A DNA stretch of 39,006 nucleotides from Oppiella nova. Its lineage: Eukaryota; Arthropoda; Arachnida; Sarcoptiformes; Oppiidae. The notes under the pieces are model-generated. The model saw only the letters and a program-made list of their open reading frames with translations, did no database searches and was not told the origin of the DNA. Shown here piece by piece: positions 24,916 to 35,181 of this stretch (position 1 is its first letter; every line of letters begins with the position of its first letter). Made by a program: the position numbers and the translations under genes. The stretch covers positions 1 to 39,006 of the forward strand of contig CAJPVJ010000114.1 of NCBI GenBank assembly GCA_905397405.1, read 5' to 3'.

Positions 24916-26860
24916 GACAGACATTGAAAATACAAAAATATACACCAATAATATGGCAAATGTGAACATATTTTTATCACTACTCCTGTATATCTCAAAC
25001 TCATTTAAATGACAGAAATGAGGAAAATGTCTAATGTTTTGATTTTCCTTAACAAACAAAATAAAAGAGTTGAATGTCTTTAACCATAATTTTGTGGCAA
25101 ATAAAACATTTTATTAAAAGTTTTCTATAAAAGATTAAACCAATAAATTATATAAGAATTAAAAGTAATAATTTTGAGCCAGAATTTTGTTGCCATCTAA
25201 ATGTAAATATTATGGGAATATATAACAGACCCAGAAGTGTTTTTTGGAAGTTTATGTCAAAATGTTTTCTCTACTATAAGAATTTATGTCTTTAGCAAAT
25301 GAAAACAAATATTTGCCTCAAATTTATATTCATTGCATTGCAAACTGTTTAAAACATAGACAAAAATTTAAAATTCAAACACTTTTATTAGAAAAAATCA
25401 TTATCAGGAAGAAATTGGAAACTGTTTTAAACCACACAAACACTTAAATTGTAACTTTTTCTACATATCTTAGACATAACTTTTTCTAAGAAAATGTATA
25501 CCTTTTTGTTCAAAAGAAATTGAATGTAAAATATAAGTGAGTTTGAAATATATTATAACTAAAGATAAAGAATTTCTCAAAACAAATATTTCTCTTTCAT
25601 TTTTCTTCGCTTAAATTCAATGCAAACTTTATTACTCGCGAAAGACGTCTCTATTATAAAATTTTATTCAACAAAATAAATAACAAAAAGTTATATAACG
25701 AGTGAACACAATATAATTTGGTTGTAATTTAGAGGTCGACTCTTTATGGTGGGTCTCATCTCTTCAACCAATTTATTAATATTAGAAAAATACTCAAAAT
25801 TGCTGTCAAAATAGATTCTTATTGTTCACGAAAAGGAAAATACTTTTCAGTATTTTTCCAAAAACTTTTTCCTTCGTTATAATCATAATATTGTCTATTA
25901 TTTTGTTCACTCAGTGTATTGTATAGACAATTATAAGTTCAGAAACTCTGAGTGAAAGGAAATGATAGTATCATTCAAAATGTAAGTTCAAAACACAAAC
26001 TGACTTTTGATATTGAATTTGGTTATTATTATGAAGAGCTATTCAAGTATTCACTTCTCATATGTTTTTTTTCGAGACAAAAATCCTGGAAACCTTAATA
26101 TAGACACAGAATATACATCTGCAGAGATTGTTAAGCATAAAAAACTTTCATTTTATTGTTTTGTTTGAATTAGAGAATGAAGAAACAAGGAAAAATAAAA
26201 ATATAAGTCAGGCTTTTTCTGTACAAAACTTACATTTGAGGCCAACTTTTAACTAATGGTATGAGTTCTGCATCACTGAAAGGATTTGTAGGTCTGAATG
26301 GTGTGCCCGTCCAGTGAGGCTGTCTTTACCTGAAAATAGTATTCATATGAAAACATGAGAACACAATAGGATTTGTTTCTTAAATTATAAAAATATTTTT
26401 ACCAAAAGAAAATAATTTAATACATTTTTATATACCATTATTAACATGAATAAGAAACTCTCAATTTTTAAAAATAAACAAAATAAATACATTTTTCTTA
26501 TTTTTATAACAATTTTTGCTTCATTAGCAGCACTCGTAGTAAGCATCAGAAAATATTATATTATAGTTTCAACCTCCCTATCCCTCTGGCCCTCTGCTAA
26601 TCACATCTCACTCTAACGATTGGTATAAGTTTTGTAGAAAATACAAAATATCTCTTCACTTGCATTCATAATAACAGGTGACGGCTATAGTGAACGCACA
26701 GAGATTTTTGGGTCCCTTTTGTTGATATCTAATAGTAATTGTGTAATAATACTGATAATACAGTATGCGTTGCGCTAATGTCTATGCAATGATATATCGT
26801 ATGAACACAACAAAGTCATAATACTGTAGACAATGTCTTATAGTCTTAACACACACTTCG

Positions 26861-27020
26861 GGTCCAAACCGGCGCACAGATTGTTAGGTTAGTTAGCCGT
26901 GAGAGGAGCGCCGTTCACTTAAGTGCACTGTAAGGCTGTGATAGCGAGGGCTCACCCCTCCATCAAAACCAAAACCTGAAAGGATGTGATGGTCTGTCCC
27001 GCACGACTCCACGTTATAAT
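26861..27020. promoter_or_regulatory. GC-richer island, possible distal promoter or noncoding exon
   Basis: This patch stands out from the surrounding AT-rich DNA by base composition and CpG content (GGCGCAC, GAGCGCCG, CCCGCACGAC). On the minus strand it has a TATAA-like ATTATAACG near 27014-27022 and, about 60 bases further, a strong donor-like GGG|GTGAGC at 26950-26955. That arrangement would suit a noncoding first exon of a minus-strand gene such as Vang. No conserved coding frame is seen. The interpretation is speculative. Confidence 0.25.
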
Positions 27021-27068
27021 TGACTTCACTTACAGACAACTTTCGGTTTAATCAACGTTTACACACAT

Positions 27069-27105
27069 TCTCTCTCTCTCTCTCACTCACTCACTCTCTC
27101 TCTCC
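27069..27105. repeat. CT/CACT microsatellite
   Basis: CT repeat with an internal CACTCACTCACT block, about 37 bases, ending at TCCCGGGC. Confidence 0.85.
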
Positions 27106-27302
27106 CGGGCTTTAGTCTTAAATATTAATTTTAATCGCGAGATGTTATGAAAATTAGATTAAAATTTTCGCTCTCTCTTCAGATGGTTATCTTAGGGTTA
27201 TCTGGAGTTCAAGAAAATTTCATTTTATTTTCAATCAATTTTTCTGTTTTCCCTTTTATTATATAATATAAAATGGATTCAATGTTTCCAAGAGATCAAT
27301 AG

Positions 27303-27326
27303 ACTCTCTCTCTCTCTCTCTCTCTT
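27303..27326. repeat. (CT)n microsatellite
   Basis: About 24 bases of CT repeat. Confidence 0.88.
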
Positions 27327-28487
27327 TGGAGTCTTACGCGAAGACAATGTAATTCACGAAATTGATTGATCTTAATGTATGTCAGTTTAGTTTGATATCA
27401 AAAACAGTGTTTATATACAGAGTATAAGTAATTCATTGTTTCGATTCGTTTAGTCCGACCTCAACGTCGACTGCATTAAGGTTTGATAGCTCTGTGACAA
27501 CAGGAATACTAACTATTATTTGCAATTATATGACAGATATTTCTGTGCAGATATACAGACAAAATGCTGGTCTATTGTATTTAAGCATAACATGTCTTAC
27601 TATAAGTTATATCTTATATGATATCAAGAATAAGAAAAACGCTGTTTTTGTAATGAGAGCACGAATTTGTGTGTTTGCGTCAAACAAATGACACAAATGT
27701 TAACAATATATACGATATATTCATACAATTCTGAGGTCTTTAACACCAAAAATAAAATTAGAAAAATAAAATAAAAACGTAAAAAAAATATAAAATTTAA
27801 TCCGAGAGGAGAGAGAAATTGGTTTTAAAGCCACAAATATATTAGTTATGGATTTAATGATATATTTTTAGTTTTTATTTCCACATCTTTGGGTATTATT
27901 TTCTCTCAATTCTCACTCTTTATTAGTCTTTTGAACTTCTCTTAAATAAATTTTCTTATATGTACTGAACATACAATTGAAGTGAGAATCAAATTGTGTA
28001 TACTTTGGGAAAAAGATATATCGATACACCAAATAAAGCCATTTTTACGATAGAGAGACAGTAAGAGTCAACTCAACTCTCAAACACAAGACACACTTGA
28101 AATCAACACAAATTAGATTTCAAGTAAATATCATTCAACGCGAAGTCTCCTTAAATTGAATTCTTTCTCACATTTTCAGCCAATAATCCATGACTTATAA
28201 TAATATATGAGAAGTATTTTTTATTTAAAACAAACGCAAAGAATCGTCAAAATCTACGATAAAAAGTAGAAAAGGTTTTACACTTTATTTAAGGATTTTT
28301 AAAAAAAATTTCGGTAAAACTTTGTACAAAAGAAAACGATTTCTAGTAATGATATGTATTATTATTGATACTATTTTTTACAATTCTTTCCATTCGTTTT
28401 TGTGTTCTTCTGATTTTCTCTTCCGGAGACCAGATATTGATTTTTTGTGTGAATCGTCTCAACATTTCAACGCAACAAAAATCATTT

Positions 28488-28540
28488 GAGAGAGAGAGAG
28501 AGAGAGAGGGAGAGAGAGCGAGAGCGAGAGAGAGCGAGAC
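28488..28540. repeat. (GA)n microsatellite with GC interruptions
   Basis: About 53 bases of GA repeat broken by GGGA and several GAGCGA units, the mirror of the CG-interrupted CT tract at 5453-5524. Confidence 0.93.
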
Positions 28541-30774
28541 TTTGATCTTTTAGAGAATATTTGGCACAAAAACCAATAGTTTCTTGAAAAAAGGTGCGAC
28601 CCTTTCAATGGCAACAAAATTGGATCTCATTTTTGGATACAATACTCGAAATAAACGGAACGTCGAGTCGATCGCAATAATACATCACTTCTTCATATGA
28701 TTGCAGAGTTAAGGCAATCGTTTGCCTAAAAAAGGAAACTTTTTGCCTTTTTCTCACTTTTTCTGATATACTTAAACTGCAATCTCAATACAGACTCACA
28801 TAAGAGTAGATCACTTATAAAGCCTTGCCTTCAATACTGATGTCTATGGAGAAGACAAAGTGAAAGACACCGAAAGAACACTAATATTAGATATAAAGCC
28901 CAGTGTTTTTGGACTGTATTGTAGTTTGTATTAAAAACAAAACTAAAGGTCTAATGCACTTATAGCCAGGTCTAGTACACTAACAACAATAAAAACAGTT
29001 AATACCATGTCTTCTGTGAACTGAATGGTTGCGGAGTTTTTGCCACAAACTCTTCAAAACAACACATAATTCTCTCTACTATTTGTGAGTAATAGACGAC
29101 TGACTGTCCCTATTATTACGTCCACAATATATACTATAAATTATTGGAAAAATAGTATTAAAAAAGAGATTCATTTTTCCATAAAATATTTTTCTCTCAA
29201 TTTTTTACTATAAAACTATTGGACCGTAACGTAAAGATCAGTGAATGCGATGGCAATGCGTCTCTGATTTCTCTCTGCAATACATATACGAAAACGAGAA
29301 GTACTTTCTTAGTATACCGTAAAAATTGAGTATAAATTTTATACGAGAAATACAATACAGAGAAATCGTAAGAGAAAAGTGAGAGAGAAATAGCATTTGG
29401 AGGTAAAGAATAAGGCATTTCCAAAGTCTTTGATTTTGATGGATCACTACAAAGACAGTAAGGCTTTCGAGGGCTGTAAGGAAAATAAGATATGAATTCT
29501 TGGAGAATAAAAATCAAAAGCAAATCTTTATGTGATTGTAGTGCCAAACCATTCAAACATTATTAGTGAGTGTGTGTTAAGCACTTATAGCCCTCTTATA
29601 TGAACCATCTCTTAAACGTCATCAACCTTTCACTTTCACCATCACTTGACTGTACAGACAGTGCCATAAGAATAGGAGGCATAGGATGAGTGGAAAATGA
29701 GTGAAACATTAAAATTGTTCACTACTTATGAGTGGTGTGTATGCCATGTGTTCAGTGACTTAGTTTTGAAGCCAACGTTTTATTGTCTTTTTATGTGTCT
29801 ATTCTTTATTGAAGTTTTCCATTCTCTCTGTGAAAATGCCTTTTTTGTGCTGAACTTTTTATTTCTACTTTTCTTTATTATATTTTGCTTATATAACAGA
29901 CTTTTCTACTCTTAGAATGTTTTGTGTAAAAGTTATTTTCACAAAATAGGAGTCTAGCAAAAAATCGTACCAAAAAAATTCAACTCAAATGAGTCTATTT
30001 AAAGAGTGAGTATTTTTTTGTATATGTGTTGTGTTTGCCATCAAATGCGAGTTTTCTCTCAGCAGTCAGTCATTTGTGTGTTGAGTGAACGACACAATGA
30101 ATAGAAAGCTTTTCATTGCATTCATTCAATCATTGATTTACCAAAAAATTGAAGTTTTGGTTATGAAATAAAAAACATTTTCGGATCAAACTTTTTTGCT
30201 GAGAGCCCCTCAATCTTGCATTCAATCACATTAACTGTCGAACGGAAGCCATTCAAACAGTAATGTGTATTAAATAATGAATTTTATTATTTCTTTTATT
30301 TTTATTTCTTTATTATATACTGTATTTTCACACCATTTTAATATTAAACTAAGTTTACGCTTATTCTGCACTTCAATCAAATTGAAGGCAAAACTCTTTT
30401 CTTACTTTCTTTCTCTCAATACTTAATAGTTGTGGCAAAATATGCCTCAACATTGAGTATATAATTCATTTCAACTTTAAATTTATCGATAAATTTTATC
30501 CCAAAAGCCATAATTGAAAATAATTATCTTATTAGAAATTTCAAAATCAATTTTAACATAACATATTATTAATTCATTACAATTTTATTTCATGTGAAAT
30601 GAAAAAAATGTGGAAAAGCTCACATCAGATGTGAATAACAATAATAAAAAAGCACTTATACTTTCAAGGGCTCAGATTTTTTACATTTAGTACCTGACAT
30701 GTGAATCCCTTTACAATGAGTTTTACTCTAACAAAACGGTTTTGCCTCTGAATTATATATTTTGCTCACATTTG

Positions 30775-30813
30775 CTCTCTCTCTCTCTCTCCTCCTCTCT
30801 CTCTCTCTCTCTC
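30775..30813. repeat. (CT)n microsatellite, interrupted
   Basis: CT repeat with a central CCTCCT interruption, about 39 bases. Confidence 0.9.
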
Positions 30814-32505
30814 GCATCCAATGCATACCGAATATTACATAAAAAATTATTCATTGAAACTGAGAGACTGTCACTCTATTGTAAACTATGATAAAGTTGT
30901 CACTAAAACAGACATAACAGCGAAGCTCTGCATTACAACACAAAAAAAGCGTTTCACTAGAAAAACATATTCTAAACCCAAATCCCCAATGAGTTTGGAC
31001 TCACTTTTTACTATAAATTATGACTACACTTCTTCTAATATCTTTCTCGTCTCCAAAAACATATCACATAAAAAGGGAATTATTTTTTTGTCGCATCTCT
31101 TGCTATGCTTTCATAAAAAATTCAATTCAGAAATTCTCACATCTTTTTAATACATTGTTTTGTAATCTCTTTCCCCTCCTCTCATCTTCACTCATAAAAT
31201 CAAAATCATTTCTCAAAACATATTTCTCGACTGCCTTTCTCTTTCACTGTCCCCATCACACTATTACCACCAGGAGCTGTGACTACCAGTGCTATTATCA
31301 TAACATATATTCTGTTAAGAAATTATAACGTCGTCTGAAAAACTTAGTGCAGAGAGAAGAAAAAGTTTACTGAAAAAAATATTCTCACTCTAAAAAAGTA
31401 CAGCAAAAATATTGTATAAACACTAATGCATTAACACGAAAGTGAATCTTTGTCTCACATTTTCAAGTCATGAATATATAGTATGCCATAAAAAATAGTT
31501 CACATCAACTATACTATACTATATTGTGTTGTGTTGTGATGTCTTTAGGATAGAGATCGACAGCTTCTGAGGGCTTCTCTCAGTCAGTACTGCAAGACTT
31601 TCTTGAAATGTTTGTTTTGTTTGTTTTTTATTTTTGTGTAAACTATTTGTGTTTAAAACATTTCAGTCGAGTTTGTGGAGAAGCTCTTCGTTTGGGATTT
31701 ATATACACAAAGTTTCTGTGTTTTGATGCCTAATATTGAAGACTGTCTTCACTTTTGTATTCTCTCTCTCACACAAGAAAATGTTATTTAAGAGAGAATT
31801 TATATTTCGAGAGTTAAGCAGTTTTTGTGAACATTTTTGAGCCCATTGTCTGTAGTATTGGCGAACAATAGGACTTCTGGAGGTTTTATCATAAAAATAA
31901 ATTCTGAGATCAAATGGTAAATAAAGAATTCAAGTGTAGAGTAGATCTCAGAGAGAATTGTTAGACGAAAGTGTGAAATACAAGAACAGACTTTATAATT
32001 ATGTACACAATTTGGTGTCAAGAAATGTCTTATGTATGTTTTGCACAAATGATCAAATGTTTGCCAATACTCTTACTCCTCTTATCCCAGTTCATCCTTA
32101 TGTCAAAAGTTTAGACGCTTTAAGAATAATTCATTTGAATCTCGCAATCGTTTTGTTTTTCTCAAGATTTATATATAAAACTTTTAAATGTATTTATTTT
32201 TTCGTTTTATTGAGAGAAACTTTTCAACCATTTTTCAAATCACTATCAAATGGTTTTGTATTGTTTTTTCTTTATATAGAGAAGTAGTCGTAAACATCGC
32301 ATTAATTTTAAGTCACAAAATACTTAATTTAAAAATAATAACATTAAATGTGTTTTCATTTACTCTCTGCGGAGAAACACAACAACAATATAATGAATGA
32401 GAAAATCGATTAAATCATTAAATTATTTAACGGCTCTTAAAAGTAGTTTTCTTTAATTAACAGCTAAAACATTAATGAATTTTCTGGCATAACATTGATT
32501 AGACT

Positions 32506-32508
<3 letters not shown>

Positions 32509-32544
<36 letters not shown>
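32509..32544. repeat. (GA)n microsatellite
   Basis: About 36 bases of uninterrupted GA repeat. Confidence 0.92.
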
Positions 32545-32547
<3 letters not shown>

Positions 32548-33981
32548 CTAAATGAATGATGAATTAGTATTGCATTCGTTTGTCTCATCCTTTCATCTGA
32601 ACTCTCCTTTACTTTAAACATAATCAGCGATTAGTGTCACTCATGAACATTAAAATTGTATTTTTCTCTGTCGGATATGAATTCTACAAATCAATAGTCC
32701 ATTTGTAGATTGTTTTGTACATTCATTTGGATGATATTAATTTTTCTAGTTTCTATTATGTATCAGTCATATTAACATAATAGTTGTAATCATAATAATA
32801 CTGTAATACAGTATTTATAAATAAATCAAAATTTTGAGTCAAAAAATGTTTCATCTCTTTTTCCCTACGAGTGAATGACATTTGTGTTGAAAATATTATA
32901 TAAAAGTATTAAATAATATATTCAATGTTTTCATGTAATCTCAATGATCTTAATGTGAATTTTGAACGAAATCTACTTTCAACCCATAATTTCTAATGAA
33001 TTAGTTCTTTATATATTTGAATATTTTTGTTGGATTTATACATTTCACAAAACATTTCACATTTAAATACGAGAATTATATTTCACTCATTCATCACTGA
33101 ATAAATTAAGTGATGAATTCTTGTAGTGATATATCATTCTTGAAATTTTATACAAAACTTATTTGTTTAAAGACGATATACTTTATATTCATTTCTGCAG
33201 TGCATTTGCATTTGGAGTCCAAATATTGAACCGAAGAATTGAATGATATTTTAATGTCTTTTGAATCGCGAGTATAAAATAAAAGACACGAAAACAAGGC
33301 ATCAGTGAATCTGATGGGAACGGGAGAGAGAGAAAGCATACATAAGCGCATACATAGCCTTAGGGCATAATAAATGGCCGCAAAGGCAAGTCTGGGAATG
33401 ACTGACTGGCTGTGAGAGTGAAACATGAATTCGCTTTAAAAGTTGTCGCTTGAAGTCTACTCTCAAACGTAACTCAAAATGTATTTAGCGTTTCGTTTTT
33501 GAAGTACAGATATATCAGTGATATGTGTAGTGAAAGTGCAGTCACAACGAGAACCAAGTAGTGAACACTTAAGTGGCGGTCAGATGTATATACAGCCAGT
33601 CCTTAAGAGCCCAATTGCACTGACATTGACATCATTTTTATCTATATTTTCAACTGAGAAACTGATCCCAAGAGTGGAATATATGAGCCGAAAAGATCTG
33701 CCAATACTTTAGTCTACACTTAAAAGTCTGAAAATACTGTTTAAAGAAAATTACGAGAAACTCGAGTCAAGTTAAATGAGCCCAATATCTGAAATCCCCG
33801 TCCATTTAATCACTAACTGGTCTACCAGTGCTCGTGTAACGCAATCACTCTTTTCACTTAATAGACAAGTCTTGTAAATATATTTGATAAATGAAATGTT
33901 TGATAGAAAACTAATTTATGTCTTGCACAAATAACTCAAAACTCCAGTCGTTTTGCTTTTAAACAAAACTCAAAAATTTTT

Positions 33982-33983
33982 GG

Positions 33984-34045
<62 letters not shown>
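33982..34045. repeat. (GA)n microsatellite, interrupted
   Basis: About 64 bases of GA repeat interrupted by AAAG and by TCAG near 34014-34018. Confidence 0.92.
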
Positions 34046-34047
<2 letters not shown>

Positions 34048-35053
34048 ATCTTATAGTCAGATGTTTTTTATCGATGCATTTATATTATATTTAATGAATA
34101 TTTATATAAAAATGATGTGTTTCTCAGTTTCTATTAATTATATGTATTGAATGGACACGAAATCAAAGCGCAGGCATCACGAGAGGAAAGGCATATAAGA
34201 AAATATTTGGTTTTTATAATTATCTAAGAGATGTTTGGCATACGAAACACACACTTCCCTGTTGTGCTGATTATGGTTAACATTATTGGCATTAAACAGG
34301 TCTCAGGCAATCAGACCTTTAATTTGGAGTTTTGCTTTAAAACACACACAAAACAGTACTGTATTGTCATAAATACAGCTAAATATGAGTTATTACAACA
34401 CAAATACCAGTCAATGTATTTGGAGTTCATATTTAAATGGATTACTTCACTCTTGAATTCCCTCTTTGATACGAGTTTTAATGTTTCAAAGCTTTTCAAT
34501 GCATTTACGCTGTAATACAAGACAAATATTTAGCGAATATATTATTCTCAACGGAATTACTCGTTATTATAGTTTATTTTTGGGGCAATTTTAGTGATTC
34601 ATTGAATGCGTGATCGCTTTGAAACACAGGTAGAGAACGATATTGTATTTTCATATGAATGAGTATTTCATACGAGTTTTTCAATACAATGAATGCCATA
34701 TACTCTACAATACTATACACTGTATAGAGATATAATAAATATTAGATTAAATGTGGGGTTTTTCCCATTAAGAGTACTTTACCTGAAAATATAACAGAGA
34801 GATCGGGAGGGGACAGGGAGACAGAGTGAGAGCGCAGTATGTTTTCACTGACAACTCGTATGTAATATATTTTTCAGTCCCTGAGCTATAAAAACAATGA
34901 AAAGGAGCCCTTAATTCAGATCAATATTTACAAGCCATCGATCCGTTGATTAATTTTTTCGTTCATTTCTCGCCGTATTTTTGTGTCGACTAAACAATAG
35001 CTTAGTTTTAGGCAAACAATGCGCTAATTGAATGTACGGCCGATTCTCACCAT

Positions 35054-35181
35054 TTGAATGCCGGTTCACACACTCGTCACTCCATTAATTAGATATAAAA
35101 CTCCAATCGACCAGACATTCAGTGCCTTATTATGGCATTCAATACAACTTTATTCGCGTTTTTATAATCAATTGTCAAAAG
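35054..35181 (-). repeat. 128-bp repeat, inverted copy (left arm)
   Basis: This block runs from TTGAATGCCGGTTCACAC to CAATTGTCAAAAG. It is the exact reverse complement of 38297-38424, with no mismatch seen in 128 bases, and it also matches 38880-39006. Similarity stops sharply at both ends. It could be one terminal inverted repeat of a mobile element of about 3.4 kb, or an independent copy of a repeat family. The block itself starts with TTGAATGCC and carries GGCATTCAA internally. Confidence 0.92.

Larger units (their letters stand above)
20180..26860. other. Large noncoding region, middle part
   Basis: AT-rich DNA without a recognisable gene. It holds five GA/CT tracts and GC-richer patches at about 22200-22700 and 23270-23580. 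Two CTACCAGTGC words (minus orientation) lie 14 bases apart at 22587 and 22601. Open frames here are short and mostly run through microsatellites. Confidence 0.6.
27021..35053. other. Large noncoding region, right part
   Basis: AT-rich DNA with no recognisable gene. It contains six GA/CT tracts and two copies of GCACTTATAGCC (28956 and 29581). CTACCAGTGC words lie at 31283 and 33822, and small GC-richer patches at about 31170-31300, 33300-33420 and 33515-33840. Open frames here lack known motifs. Confidence 0.6.
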
